Notes: generated by a model from the sequence alone, not told the origin. A stretch of DNA of 64,000 bases from Candidatus Megaera endosymbiont of Mesostigma viride (GCA_020410825.1 CP084576.1:496001-560000); one strand, 5' to 3'. Positions 16,441-26,762 are shown, counted from the stretch's first letter. Made by a program: numbers and translations.

Positions 16441-17988
16441 TTATTTATTTCCGCAAAGCTTTTTATATTCCTTATTCAGTTCTACTACGGTCCACACCCA
16501 AACTATACAGATAATTAGAAATATAACCATTAAGAAAGTAGAAATTGAATGATAAGTAGCTGTGGGAATTATAATAAAAATCATTGACTGCACAAATGCA
16601 CTAGCCGATTTACCAAGCTTTGTACCGATCATATCTGCTGCTGCCTTACCTTTAGTTTTTAATTCATCCTCAAGTGGTACGTATGCCATTTCTTTTGTGC
16701 TATCAAAAAAAGTATATTTACTTGACTTGCTGAAAACATTTTGAATTGCTCCGATCAAGACTGCAAGCATTAAAGGATCGGTCATAACGAAAAAGGTAAC
16801 TAACAAGCTCCCTACAGCATCAAAATTAGATATCATAAAGAAGAGGCTTCCGGTAATTAAAACCATAAGCGGGGTAATAATAGCCGCAGAAAACCAACCA
16901 AGCCTTCTAACAAGATTTGACCCCACAATAACAAAGAAAATAGTTAATAATCCTGTATAACTAAGATAACTGCCAACAAAAACAGCAAAGTCCGTAGGAT
17001 TAGTGTAGAGTTTATTTGCTTCTGCTTTCCAAGGGCCTTCAACTAAATTTATAGCCAGTCCGTAACAAAATAATAAAACCGTTATAAGCCTTATGTATCT
17101 TGATTCAACAATCATTTTGAAACTGTCTTTTAGAGAAAGGTGATTTTTTTTAACCTTGAATTTTAGATTATTTATAGTTTCTTCATCAAGGATTTTAGTA
17201 TTAATTAACCAAAATGCTACCAGTGCTAAGAGTCCCAATACCAGCACAACCGATATTACTATTTGTATAGAAACAACGCTTTTGTCAGCATTAGCAGCAA
17301 AATTACCGATAATATAATTACTTATATTTGATAAATTCATTAAAAAAGTACCGGCTATATAAAGCCCTGTTTGCCCTAGTAATCCAAATAAAGGATAAAA
17401 TCTTTTTGATTCTTCAACCGTAGTAATTTTATTTACAAATTGCCAAAATAGTAAAGCAAATACGGCATTTGGCCATAATTCCGCAATGATATAAAATAAA
17501 GAAAAGCTCCAATTGGAAAGTAGTAATATGAACCATTTCAAATTCGGGTACAAAGAGCCAAGATACTTAGCATAGGCCGGATCCAGATGGAAATATTGGT
17601 AATTTGGAAATAAAACAAAAGCAAATAAACAGAAAAAACTTAAAAAAACAGACATAATAAGGTAAAAAATAGTCTCACCTTTCATTATACTAACTAACTT
17701 TACGTAAATTATTGTTACAAGAAAAGCAGCAGGCAAAACTCCCCAAAATTTTAAAAAAGCAATTGTTTCAGCACCAATCATGGTATTGACCACACTATCT
17801 TTCATTGCCCTTATTAAATTCTGGATCAAAAGAATAGAAAACATAAGCAAGGTTATAAGCAAAAACTTGGGTAGTTCATGTCTCTGAACCGGCCATAAAT
17901 AATCAATTATTTTGCTAAATTTTGAGGAAGATAAGTCGTTATTAAAGAAATCGCTGTTAGAGGTATCATTCTGAGGTTCTGACGCCAT
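16441..17988 (-). CDS. ATP/ADP translocase (Tlc family NTP/NDP exchanger)
   Basis: The protein has 515 residues and about 12 hydrophobic helices, with the N-terminal segment LWPVQRHELPKFLLITLLMFSILL and the KFWGVLPAAF region typical of Tlc carriers. These transporters exchange host ATP for bacterial ADP, or import other nucleotides, and are hallmarks of Rickettsiales, Chlamydiae and some other intracellular bacteria. Rickettsia has several paralogues with different nucleotide preferences, and I cannot tell which one this is. It stands alone and converges with the kinase gene upstream on the map. Confidence 0.95.
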   Translation of the reverse strand: MASEPQNDTSNSDFFNNDLSSSKFSKIIDYLWPVQRHELPKFLLITLLMFSILLIQNLIRAMKDSVVNTMIGAETIAFLKFWGVLPAAFLVTIIYVKLVSIMKGETIFYLIMSVFLSFFCLFAFVLFPNYQYFHLDPAYAKYLGSLYPNLKWFILLLSNWSFSLFYIIAELWPNAVFALLFWQFVNKITTVEESKRFYPLFGLLGQTGLYIAGTFLMNLSNISNYIIGNFAANADKSVVSIQIVISVVLVLGLLALVAFWLINTKILDEETINNLKFKVKKNHLSLKDSFKMIVESRYIRLITVLLFCYGLAINLVEGPWKAEANKLYTNPTDFAVFVGSYLSYTGLLTIFFVIVGSNLVRRLGWFSAAIITPLMVLITGSLFFMISNFDAVGSLLVTFFVMTDPLMLAVLIGAIQNVFSKSSKYTFFDSTKEMAYVPLEDELKTKGKAAADMIGTKLGKSASAFVQSMIFIIIPTATYHSISTFLMVIFLIICIVWVWTVVELNKEYKKLCGNK

Positions 17989-18159
17989 AATCTATATCTA
18001 CCTGATAAATTGTTACTGGTCAGAGCCGCATAGTATATACTTTAAACTCTTCTGTCAACAGATATTTAAAACAAATTGCTTCTGCAATACAAAAACTTTT
18101 ATTTACTATATCCTCAAAACTATTAATAAAAACAAATAATTAATTTTAATATTTAAATC

Positions 18160-18615
18160 CTATCTTTTTACCCTAACAAAACAAGATGTAGCTACATAAT
18201 CTTTCTTCGGCCCATTAACCCTGAATTTTTGTATAAATTGGTTAGAACTAATAATTTCATAAGTTGTAGAATAAAAATCCTGAACACATTTGTAATTGCC
18301 GCTAACTATACTAGGTAAACTCGAATCAAATAATAAGTTGAACATAAAACGTCTACTATTATGTTCATAGCTATATAACCCTAAATTTCCCATATTATCC
18401 AAAATATAATCATATTTTTTTTTTGCTTTGGATACAAAACCGTTAGACCATTTCACTTCTAAGGATTCCTGGTAATTTAAAATATGTGTATTTTTCTTAC
18501 TGATAGATACTATCCCCTTAGCCACAGCATTAGATAAAGAAGCCGATTTATCAAGAACCTCTCTTTCAATAACCCACTCCCCTGGTAGATAGCAAAAAAA
18601 TAATAGATTAGTCAT
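18160..18615 (-). CDS. DUF6314-like protein
   Basis: The protein has 151 residues. Its ends fit the DUF6314 pattern as I know it: PGEWVIEREV near the N-terminus, NYQESLEVKWSNGF and KKKYDYIL in the middle, then CVQDFYSTTYEI and FRVNGPKKDYVATSCFVR at the end. The fold is probably a lipocalin-like beta-barrel. The function is unknown. It is divergent from tyrS with 103 bases between the starts. Confidence 0.65.
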   Translation of the reverse strand: MTNLLFFCYLPGEWVIEREVLDKSASLSNAVAKGIVSISKKNTHILNYQESLEVKWSNGFVSKAKKKYDYILDNMGNLGLYSYEHNSRRFMFNLLFDSSLPSIVSGNYKCVQDFYSTTYEIISSNQFIQKFRVNGPKKDYVATSCFVRVKR

Positions 18616-18718
18616 AATTATTGGTTTGTTCTTTAAGAAACTCTGCTTTATAATTTAGCACTGTTAAGCACGAAAATATCTAAATAAAAAAATTATACAT
18701 CACAAAAAGCTAAAGAAT

Positions 18719-19957
18719 ATGACATTTATCGAAGAATTTAAAAAGAGAGGCTATTTTTATCAATGTACTGACCTTACAACTTTAGAGCAGAAGACGACTC
18801 GAGGAAAAATAGCAGCTTATATAGGATTTGATTGCACCGCTGAATCTCTGCACGTAGGCAATCTAATGCAGATTATGATATTGCGTCTTTTGCAGAAATA
18901 TGGTCATAAGCCGATTGTGTTAGTGGGAGGCGGAACCACAAAAATCGGTGATCCAACTGGTAAAGAAGAACTCAGAAAATATCTTAGTGATGAAGATATC
19001 TCTCGAAATATGGCTGGAATTAAGAAATCTTTATCTAAATTCATTAAGTTTGGAGACGGTCCAAGTGATGCCGTTATGGTAAATAACGCTGATTGGCTTG
19101 ATAACCTTGGTTATATTGAATTTTTACGTAAATACGGGAAGAATTTTTCAATAAATCGAATGCTAACAATGGACTCAGTTAAAACTAGACTTGAGAGAGA
19201 ACAATCTTTAACTTTTTTGGAGTTCAATTATATGCTTTTACAAGCCTATGATTTTTATTACCTTAATAAAACATACAATTGCTCGTTACAGCTCGGCGGT
19301 AGCGACCAATGGGGTAATATTGTTACCGGTGTAGAGCTTATCCGGAAAATGAGCAAAAACGAGTCATTTGGACTTACTACTCCCCTACTTACTACTTCCT
19401 CAGGGGTAAAAATGGGTAAATCAGTAAGCGGTGCTGTATGGATAAATGAAGAGCATCTATCTCCTTATGACTATTATCAATACTGGCGTAATACAGAAGA
19501 CGCAGATGTTGGTAAATTTGCTAAATTATACTGCGAATTTTCACAATCAGAAGAAAAAGAGTTTGAAACTTTAATTAGTAAAAATATCAACGAAGCAAAG
19601 AAAAAATTAGCTCACAGAGTTACAGAGCTTTGCCATGGTAAAGAAAAAGCCCGAGAAGCATTTGATACTGCCATTAAAGTTTTTGAGCAGAAAACAGTAA
19701 GCCCTAATTTACCTTCTATTTTACTAGATAAAAAGATTTTATCGCAAGGAATAATGTGTATTGATCTATTATGCCACACAGGTCTTACTGCTTCTAAAGG
19801 AGAAGGAAGAAGGTTAATTAGAGGTATGGGTATTAAAATTAACGATAACCTGGTTGTAGATGAGAATTTGATAATAAACTCAAACCATCTAAAAGACAAA
19901 GCAATCAAAATCTCTTCTGGTAAAAAGAAACATGTGTTAATTAAAATAGAAGAATAA
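18719..19957 (+). CDS. tyrS: Tyrosyl-tRNA synthetase
   Basis: The protein has 412 residues, as expected for bacterial TyrRS. The class I HIGH motif is present as HVGN in [13 protein letters not shown]. The Tyr-binding segment [14 protein letters not shown] and the KMSKS-like KMGKS in [14 protein letters not shown] are present. The C-terminal S4 RNA-binding domain contains [17 protein letters not shown]. It charges tRNA-Tyr in the cytoplasm. It is monocistronic, with a divergent DUF6314 gene upstream and a convergent rlpA downstream. Confidence 0.97.
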   Translation: MTFIEEFKKRGYFYQCTDLTTLEQKTTRGKIAAYIGFDCTAESLHVGNLMQIMILRLLQKYGHKPIVLVGGGTTKIGDPTGKEELRKYLSDEDISRNMAGIKKSLSKFIKFGDGPSDAVMVNNADWLDNLGYIEFLRKYGKNFSINRMLTMDSVKTRLEREQSLTFLEFNYMLLQAYDFYYLNKTYNCSLQLGGSDQWGNIVTGVELIRKMSKNESFGLTTPLLTTSSGVKMGKSVSGAVWINEEHLSPYDYYQYWRNTEDADVGKFAKLYCEFSQSEEKEFETLISKNINEAKKKLAHRVTELCHGKEKAREAFDTAIKVFEQKTVSPNLPSILLDKKILSQGIMCIDLLCHTGLTASKGEGRRLIRGMGIKINDNLVVDENLIINSNHLKDKAIKISSGKKKHVLIKIEE

Positions 19958-20054
19958 TATTTTCTCTTAGAAACAAGCGAATTTTACAGCGGCTAAAGCT
20001 AGCTTAAATTAGAAATTAACTCATGAGGGCCGCAAAATGTAAAGAAGGTTCACT

Positions 20055-20726
20055 TTACGAATCAACTTTATATCCATATTTCAGGTTCACAAGTTTAACA
20101 TGACAGTTAACGCTGCATTTCCTATTAGGCAGTGGTCTCTTGGAAATAAAACCTTCTTTATCGGCAAGACCAAAAGTTTTTAACATTTTTTGCGTTTCAG
20201 AATGCAGATACTGTACCTTTACTTGAGCTGTTCCTCGATGCTTAAAACCAAGTAATTTAGCGGCCTTTTCTGATACATCGATTTCCCTATCACCGGCGAA
20301 AGGTCCTCTATCGTTGACAAGTACTATAACAGATTTGCCGTTCTCCAGATTTTTCACTTTAACCAAAGAAGGCATATGAAGGGTTTTATGCGCAGCTGTT
20401 AATAATTCCTTATTATACGTATCCCCATTAGCGGTTTTTTTGCCATGAGAACCGTCTTTATGTCCGTACCATGAAGCCTTACCAATTTTAGCATACTTAT
20501 TGTACTTTTTAGGTTTATATGATTTCCCTTTGATACTATATTTATCCCCGACCTTAAAATGTCCTTTATATTTTGTATTGTGCCTATCTTCCTTAGACAA
20601 AGTTTGGAAAGATTTCGGATTGCTTTGACAAGATGATAATATCACTGCAATAACAAACAACATTACTAGCGAGCTAGCGTTATAAATATATTTAAGTAAC
20701 CTTTTACTAAACATACTCCCAAACAT
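20055..20726 (-). CDS. rlpA: RlpA-like lipoprotein (septal ring lytic transglycosylase family)
   Basis: I start at the ATG at 20726, which overlaps the stop of the upstream BON gene by one base (TAATG); an in-frame TTG at 20732 is less likely. The protein has about 223 residues. A lipoprotein signal ends in VILSSCQS. The RlpA double-psi beta-barrel follows: GKASWYGHKDGSHGKKTANG, LPS-like MPSLVKVKN, VNDRGPFAGDREIDVSEKAA. Active RlpA proteins cleave denuded glycan strands at the septum. The C-terminal SPOR domain found in many homologues is absent. Confidence 0.88.
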   Translation of the reverse strand: MFGSMFSKRLLKYIYNASSLVMLFVIAVILSSCQSNPKSFQTLSKEDRHNTKYKGHFKVGDKYSIKGKSYKPKKYNKYAKIGKASWYGHKDGSHGKKTANGDTYNKELLTAAHKTLHMPSLVKVKNLENGKSVIVLVNDRGPFAGDREIDVSEKAAKLLGFKHRGTAQVKVQYLHSETQKMLKTFGLADKEGFISKRPLPNRKCSVNCHVKLVNLKYGYKVDS

Positions 20727-21424
20727 TACCAACTATCTACCGATTCCTGCTCGTTTTTAAAATCAGAAGACTCCCCTTCATCAATCAGTAATGTCTCTTC
20801 TTCTTCCTGTTTTCCCCCTGAAGATTTGGTTTTAGGGGTATAATCCCCTACCTTAACATGACTTACAACTTTTTGAACTCCATTAATATTAGAAGCAATC
20901 GTTGCTACTTTCTGCAGCTCTTCTTCTGACCTTGCCATACCAAACAAATAAACCACATCGTTTACTGTAATGACAGTATAATTAACAAATTTTATACTTC
21001 TATCCAGAAAAGTTTTTGATTTAATCTGACTTGTAATCATAGTATCCCTAGTATATTGGACAATATCAAATTTACCGCTATTTTTATCTACCTTAAGCTC
21101 ATTTACTACTTCTGTTACCCCTTCTTGATCCCATGCAATTTGAACAGCATTAATCATATCTTCTTCTTTATCGACTAACCCTGTATATAAAACCCTACCT
21201 TGAACTACTTCTACTTTAATTTTAGTATATAATTCCCTAAAATTATTTTTTATAAACGAAGCTTTTATTGCAGACGCTATACGAAAATCCTTCAGAGCCT
21301 CATCTGCAGGCCTATCTTTGGCCAGTTCTGTTACCGAAGCTGTGGCACCGGTAAAAATAACAGGTAAACAACCACTTACCAGGAAAGATAATAATACAAC
21401 GGTAATAAAAGGAACTTTTTGCAT
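20726..21424 (-). CDS. BON-domain lipoprotein
   Basis: From the ATG at 21424 the protein starts MQKVPFITVVLLSFLVSGC, a lipoprotein signal with the lipobox LVSGC. An upstream start at 21481 would prepend another hydrophobic stretch and is unlikely. Two BON domains follow: about residues 45-125 (DFRIASAIKASFIKNNF ... GVTEVVNELKV) and about 130-200 (QIKSKTFLDRSIKF ... NGVQKVVSHVKV). BON modules bind phospholipid surfaces, as in DolP/OsmY, so a periplasmic envelope-maintenance role is likely. A Glu-rich tail ends the protein. It is translationally coupled to rlpA. Confidence 0.85.
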   Translation of the reverse strand: MQKVPFITVVLLSFLVSGCLPVIFTGATASVTELAKDRPADEALKDFRIASAIKASFIKNNFRELYTKIKVEVVQGRVLYTGLVDKEEDMINAVQIAWDQEGVTEVVNELKVDKNSGKFDIVQYTRDTMITSQIKSKTFLDRSIKFVNYTVITVNDVVYLFGMARSEEELQKVATIASNINGVQKVVSHVKVGDYTPKTKSSGGKQEEEETLLIDEGESSDFKNEQESVDSW

Positions 21425-21583
21425 AAAAATAATTATTAAATCAATGACTACAAGAGCATTATACAAAAGAAATATTTTCAATCAATAGATTTAGTATAAG
21501 CTCCAAAACCTTTAAAGTTAACTTTAAACCTTAAAAGAAAAAAACATCGTGCGCTAATACATATAAGTCCAATGATTAAAAAC

Positions 21584-23626
21584 CTAGGAAGAAGAACTAA
21601 CCTCTTTAGTCCAGGTCAGATCCTTGCCTTCTATTATCTCCATTGAAGAACCTGGAAAATTACCGTCGTGCCCTAAATACCTTCCTTGGAGAATATTTGC
21701 TAAAAACACCTCAGCGTGAGCATAAAACGACATCCTATTTTCAGGTCTGGCAAGCCCATGCCCTTCATCTTTATAAAGTAAATACACTACTGGTATTCCA
21801 TGCTTTTTCATGGCTGATACTATTTGATCCGACTCAAGTTTTTTAACACGAGGATCATGAGCACCCTGTACAATTAATAAAGGTTTTTTGATATTTTTCA
21901 CATAATTAAGAGGTGAACGCTCAAATAGAAAATTTTTTCCGCTTTCATTATCAGGAGAAGCCCCTATAATTTTCTTTAAATGAGCAAAAACTGGTTTCCA
22001 GTAAGGAGGAATCGAATTCATTAAAGTCTCTAGATTAGATGGGCCAACGATATCTATTCCTGCAGCGTATAGATCAGGTGTCATACTCATACCCACAAGG
22101 GTGGCATAACCACCGTAGCTACCTCCCATAATCACTATTTTACTCTTATCAGCAAGGTTATTGTCTATTGCCCATTTTACCGCATCTTCTAGATCATCCT
22201 GCATTTTTCTAGCCCATTGCCCATCACCGGCATTAATAAAGCTTTTGCCAAAGCCGGTAGAGCCACGATAATTAACGCTAAGTACTGCATAACCTCTATT
22301 AGCAAGCCATTGGTGAGTAGCATTATAACCTTTATTGTCTCTGCTATTTGGTCCACCGTGGACATACAGGATCAGCGGGATCGGATTTTCTAACCGTGCG
22401 CCCTTATCTAACCACCGAGGTAATGTTAAATAGCTAACCAATTCTAAACCATCCCGAGAAGTAATTTGCATTGGGTGCATTTTAGCAAAAGAATATTCTT
22501 CTTGTTTTGAATTAGAAACAAATAAAAATTTAGCTTCTCCAGTAGCCCGATCATATAAATAATATTTATATGGACCATCATCTTGCATATAAACAACTAT
22601 CCATTTATTATCATTTTCTACCCTGGAGGTAATTTCAATGATGCCATCATTAAGCTTCGATAAATTTTTTATATCCTCATTTATTTGCGGATCAAGAATT
22701 ATCCATTCTTTTTGCAGATAATCAATTGATACAGCTTGAATCTTTTTAGTGATAGGGTCTACTAAACAAGAATCTATATCGGCTCTTGCATCTTCATAAA
22801 GAAGAGTTCTTTTTTGAGTTGATAAATCTATTTCAAAAAGAGCTGATTTATCCCGTTGACTACTATCAACAGCATAGAGAATTTTACCATCGGCAGTTAT
22901 ATGCAAAAGTGAACTAGTGAGCATATCTTCTGTCTTGATTTTTTGGAATAACTGCGGACTGGAAAGGTTACCATTCTTAAAACTGTAAATTTCCCCTTCA
23001 CCAGTTGGCAGCATCTTATAAGCAAAGAGAATTTTAAAATTATCGTCAATTATAAAGCTGAGGTACTTTTCTTTATTTTCAAAAATAATTTCTGCTTTTC
23101 CTGATTTAACATTAATTTTATAAATATCGAAATATTCAGGAACTCTTTTGTTCATCTGAACTAAAACCTCATCTGGAAAGCTTTTACTCTTTTTGATCAC
23201 CGAAGCTCTAACCCCTTCTTTTGGAGTAAGAAGGATATTTTCTTTAGTATTTATATCGATCGAATAAAGCCTAAAATTTTCGTCTCCTTTATTATCTATA
23301 GAATAAATAATGTTATTGCTATTTTTAGCCCAAGAATAACTTCTAATGCCTCTTTCCTTATCAGACGTAACCGCCTTTCCTGCTAAAGGATTCTCAACTG
23401 GCGCAACGAAAACGTTTAGCACCCCCTTTAATGGAGCAAGGTAACTAATATATTTCCCATCTTCGCTCATCCGTACTGCAATTTTATCCGGATTACCAAA
23501 CAATACTTCCCGTGGTATTAAACGATCTTCTTTCATAATTCCTTCCCTATTATTACCTTTAGCCACAGCTAGTTCATAATGGATATTTATAATAATTAGT
23601 ATAAATATTATAGTTAATTTTAACAT
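21584..23626 (-). CDS. S9-family prolyl oligopeptidase-like peptidase, secreted
   Basis: The protein has 680 residues with a short signal peptide (IFILIIINIHYELAVA). Residues of about 30-390 form a beta-propeller-like region. The C-terminal alpha/beta-hydrolase domain has the nucleophile Ser503 in IMGGSYGGYA, Asp591 in VQGAHDPRV and His623 in DEGHGLARP, so the catalytic triad is complete. It contains VHGGPNSRD for the oxyanion region. Family members cleave short peptides, often after Pro or as acylaminoacyl peptidases. Periplasmic peptide scavenging is the plausible role. It stands alone on the minus strand. Confidence 0.92.
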   Translation of the reverse strand: MLKLTIIFILIIINIHYELAVAKGNNREGIMKEDRLIPREVLFGNPDKIAVRMSEDGKYISYLAPLKGVLNVFVAPVENPLAGKAVTSDKERGIRSYSWAKNSNNIIYSIDNKGDENFRLYSIDINTKENILLTPKEGVRASVIKKSKSFPDEVLVQMNKRVPEYFDIYKINVKSGKAEIIFENKEKYLSFIIDDNFKILFAYKMLPTGEGEIYSFKNGNLSSPQLFQKIKTEDMLTSSLLHITADGKILYAVDSSQRDKSALFEIDLSTQKRTLLYEDARADIDSCLVDPITKKIQAVSIDYLQKEWIILDPQINEDIKNLSKLNDGIIEITSRVENDNKWIVVYMQDDGPYKYYLYDRATGEAKFLFVSNSKQEEYSFAKMHPMQITSRDGLELVSYLTLPRWLDKGARLENPIPLILYVHGGPNSRDNKGYNATHQWLANRGYAVLSVNYRGSTGFGKSFINAGDGQWARKMQDDLEDAVKWAIDNNLADKSKIVIMGGSYGGYATLVGMSMTPDLYAAGIDIVGPSNLETLMNSIPPYWKPVFAHLKKIIGASPDNESGKNFLFERSPLNYVKNIKKPLLIVQGAHDPRVKKLESDQIVSAMKKHGIPVVYLLYKDEGHGLARPENRMSFYAHAEVFLANILQGRYLGHDGNFPGSSMEIIEGKDLTWTKEVSSSS

Positions 23627-23651
23627 AAGCCTGCGTTTCTAATATTGTACG

Positions 23652-23702
23652 TAGTTAATTAGCGATAATACTTACTTGGTGGATATTATATATTTTTTTA
23701 TT
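23652..23702 (-). repeat. Partial copy of the tmk 3' end
   Basis: Bases 23652-23687 match the end of tmk (26877-26911) with one extra base and one mismatch, including the stop codon and the following bases. Weaker similarity continues to about 23702, where the fragment reads NKKIYNIHQ against NKEIENIHQ in tmk. The extra base shifts the frame at the end, so it is a dead copy. It lies on the far side of the symporter and kinase genes from tmk. Confidence 0.8.
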
Positions 23703-23923
23703 CTTTAAGGTAACAATATCTGTTTCATTTCTTGAACTCATAAATTTTAACTTTTGGAGTAAAGCCAATAAGCAAGAAACTTTTATTATATCAACCCCTT
23801 TGCTAAAAGCTAATATAACCGCAAAGTTTCAACTATCGGCCGCTTTGCAAAAAGCTGATCAAAATTTCTGGACTTCCAAATTCACTTTTAAATAGTTTTG
23901 ATACTTAATAGCTAAACTCCTCT

Positions 23924-25393
23924 TTAGCGGCTTTTAATTACTTTTGGTAAGGTAAAGCTGATTGTAGTACCCATTCTTTTACTTTCGGCCTTGATATTCC
24001 CGCAGTGTACTTCAATAACCTTTTTGCACACCGCAAGGCCTACTCCTCTTCCGCCGGCAAAACTTTGGGTTCTAGAACTTACCGTAAATTCTTCAAATAC
24101 TTCGTCTAATTCACTTGGTGGTATCCCTATTCCCTCGTCACTAATGCTAAAGATTATCTTTTCATTATCATTATCCCGTTTGATGCTAATTGCAATAGTT
24201 CCGCTTTTGGCATAATTGATACTATTGATGATCAGATTATCTATCGCCTGGCTTAGGTAGTATTTATCAATATTTAAGATGATCCCCTCTTCAATATCCA
24301 GCTGCCAGTTTCGTGTTCTTTTCTCCGGTCCTTCTCGCCAGTGAATAGTACTTTCTTCCTCATTCTCATATAGCTTGCGGCAAAGTGCAACCCTATCCTC
24401 TACTAGCTGGCTAAAATCCGTCTCTGCTAGTTTTAAGTCATAACTTGGTTTATTTAATTTTGAGAGGCTTGATATATTCGAATCAAATACCTCAAGACGA
24501 AGCGAGCTATCTAATATCGTTTTAGCTGCTACTTTTCGCTGCTCATCATTTAACTTATCATAATCCTGAACCAGTACCTGAGCCATGCTCGATATCCCCG
24601 TCATCGGAGCGTGATATTCATGCGTTATATTGCGAATAAAACGGCCTTTTAATGCTTCTGCTTCCCTGGTCTGCTCCTTGTACATGTTTATCCGGCCACT
24701 TAGATGCTCGTTCTTTTCTTCAGTTAGCTCCTGATGCTCCTGTTTGGGTTTCAGGAAAAGAATTAAGGTGCTAATAAGTAATAACAGTAAATAAAATATC
24801 TTGAATTGCGATGAGGCGAACTCAACATTATCTAAATTGCCCGGGTAATAATTATTATAAAACACAGTAACCAAGACAATCCCCGATACAAAATTAAATA
24901 ACGACCATTGCCATTTACCTAAAGAGGAAATGATAACAACATTCATCATAAACACCATTAGCTGTACTTCAGAAAATCCACCAACTAACACCGTTAAAAA
25001 GGTAAAGCAGATTAATACCCAGAACATAATCAGATTCCAGAATACTCCTACGAATCTGCTTTCTTTCCAGTTCCAAAGCCATAACGGATAACTAATTAAA
25101 ATTGCTGAACTGCTAACAGCTATCGGATAAAGCACATCAAGTATATCTAGGTGCTGAAGTCTATATTCTTCAGGTAATAAATTCGTGGTAGCAAATACAG
25201 AAAGCATCACATAAAAGCCGAGTATGGAAATTAACCCATCACCTTGAGGATAATTATTCTTATAAACCTCTATCAGGTTAAAGGACTTAATATCTGACCA
25301 TAACTGCCGTAATCTTCTTCTCCTTTCTTTGCGAACCTGAATTAGCCCGCTCTTATCCTTAATCCCAATCCAGCCTCCATGCTGTTTTAACAA
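23924..25393 (-). CDS. Membrane histidine kinase, frame-shifted relative to the upstream symporter
   Basis: This frame gives 489 residues from a TTG at 25393. A basic N-terminus and six hydrophobic helices (about residues 50-207) precede a coiled linker and the kinase core. The H box is NITHEYHAPMTG, with His258 as the phospho-acceptor. The N box is QAIDNLIINSINYA, G1 is SDEGIGIPPSE, and G2 is GGRGVGLAVCKK. The Arg usual in the H box (HExR) is His here. The start is poor, with no ATG before residue 62, and the frame overlaps the end of the symporter by 35 bases at +1. A symporter-kinase fusion broken by one base is likely, with coupled re-initiation as the alternative. No response regulator is nearby. 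Confidence 0.8.
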   Translation of the reverse strand: MLKQHGGWIGIKDKSGLIQVRKERRRRLRQLWSDIKSFNLIEVYKNNYPQGDGLISILGFYVMLSVFATTNLLPEEYRLQHLDILDVLYPIAVSSSAILISYPLWLWNWKESRFVGVFWNLIMFWVLICFTFLTVLVGGFSEVQLMVFMMNVVIISSLGKWQWSLFNFVSGIVLVTVFYNNYYPGNLDNVEFASSQFKIFYLLLLLISTLILFLKPKQEHQELTEEKNEHLSGRINMYKEQTREAEALKGRFIRNITHEYHAPMTGISSMAQVLVQDYDKLNDEQRKVAAKTILDSSLRLEVFDSNISSLSKLNKPSYDLKLAETDFSQLVEDRVALCRKLYENEEESTIHWREGPEKRTRNWQLDIEEGIILNIDKYYLSQAIDNLIINSINYAKSGTIAISIKRDNDNEKIIFSISDEGIGIPPSELDEVFEEFTVSSRTQSFAGGRGVGLAVCKKVIEVHCGNIKAESKRMGTTISFTLPKVIKSR

Positions 25394-26762
25394 ATAATGT
25401 TCCCATAAGCATTACCAAATTTGATAACATTGCAAAAGGGATGGAATTTGCAATTTTAATTTTCAGGACATAATCCCATACTAAAACTGTTGAAAACCCA
25501 GCTACCATCCCTAGTATAACTGATTTTCCACTACTTCTAAATCCAAAAATTGCCATAATAAACGGAACAGTTACTATTGGCATGTAAAAGGATGAAGCTA
25601 AAAGAAAGAGCTCCATCGATGTTCCGTTATTTACAATAGCAATTATTATAGACAGGATACCTATTATTAAAGAAACAATTCTGGTAAATGGTAGTTGATC
25701 GTTAAACAACTTAATCTCCAGAGGTTTGCAAAAATCATTTACAATAATTACTGCTGTAGAGTTAATGTAAGAATCAATAGTAGAAAGGATCATGGCCATA
25801 ATTCCTGAAAGAAGTAAACCTTTTAATCCAACTATGAAATTAATATTGGAAATCAGAACATGAAGAATGTCTTTTTGATTAACATTAGGATGGTTTATTA
25901 ACATCAATATTGCAATCCAGCATATCAGGAGCGATAATCCTAAACAGGTAATAGAAGCTATACAAAATGATTTTTTTACCTGCTGAACATCTTTAGCCAT
26001 TGATACCCTTTGGAAATATGCGGGGCTAAATGCCGGTATTATGTTCCAAATAAAGAGCGAAATGTAAATAAAGTTACTGCTATTAGAAAAATCAAATACT
26101 TTCTTATAATCAAATAAAGGATTATTTATTAAAGTGTCTATTATTGCATCAGTATTATTAACATTATTTAAAAAAGTATAAGCTACTATTGGCATTATTA
26201 CACAAAAAGTAATAAACTGAATTATATCGGTAAAAGTAACGGATTTTATTCCGCCTAAAGCAGAATAAACACTCACGATAAAACCTGCAGATACTATACC
26301 ATAAATATTTGGGATACCGATAAGTTCAAAAATCATAGCAGCAATTTTTAATTGAACAGCTATAACACCGCAAACACCTATAAAACTGGATATTGCCGTA
26401 ATTATTCTAACTTTCTTACCAAATAACTCTCCCATAGCCTCTGCTATGGAAAGTTTACCCAAGAATTCAGCCATCCTTGGAGCAAAGAACAACCCTATCA
26501 TTAACATGTATAAAGGAGCTCCAAACCCTGATGACCATATATAGTTTAATCCTTTGCTATAAGAACCAGCTACCCCGTTATAAAAAACACTTCCACTAAC
26601 CCAAGTAGCAACGATAGTAGCAACTATGGTTGCCGTGCTAAAATTTCTGTGACCTACGGCGTATTCTTTTATACTCGTAATACCACGGCTAGAAGATAAA
26701 CCCAGCAACAAATTAGCTACCAAAAACCCAATAAAAATTCCTGAATCTATGTCAAATTCCAT
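25359..26762 (-). CDS. Sodium:solute symporter (SSS) family protein
   Basis: The protein has 467 residues and about 13 hydrophobic helices. SSS-family features include the N-terminal GITSIKEYAVGHRNFSTATI, TWVSGSVFYNGVAGSY and, in helix 8, LLSGIMAMILSTIDSYINS, where the family sodium site lies. The substrate is unknown; relatives carry proline, pantothenate or other small solutes. The C-terminus ends in TAWRLDWD, and deleting one A from a run of four just before would continue it into the kinase frame. In several bacteria an SSS domain is fused to a histidine kinase as a sensor (CbrA type), which fits the neighbour. tmk lies upstream. Confidence 0.88.
   Translation of the reverse strand: MEFDIDSGIFIGFLVANLLLGLSSSRGITSIKEYAVGHRNFSTATIVATIVATWVSGSVFYNGVAGSYSKGLNYIWSSGFGAPLYMLMIGLFFAPRMAEFLGKLSIAEAMGELFGKKVRIITAISSFIGVCGVIAVQLKIAAMIFELIGIPNIYGIVSAGFIVSVYSALGGIKSVTFTDIIQFITFCVIMPIVAYTFLNNVNNTDAIIDTLINNPLFDYKKVFDFSNSSNFIYISLFIWNIIPAFSPAYFQRVSMAKDVQQVKKSFCIASITCLGLSLLICWIAILMLINHPNVNQKDILHVLISNINFIVGLKGLLLSGIMAMILSTIDSYINSTAVIIVNDFCKPLEIKLFNDQLPFTRIVSLIIGILSIIIAIVNNGTSMELFLLASSFYMPIVTVPFIMAIFGFRSSGKSVILGMVAGFSTVLVWDYVLKIKIANSIPFAMLSNLVMLMGTLFVKTAWRLDWD

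Noticed and set aside
16396..16450. A short AAATAA / TTATTT stem as a terminator between the kinase and tlc genes
   Set aside because: The stem is only six A/T pairs, which is expected by chance in such AT-rich sequence.
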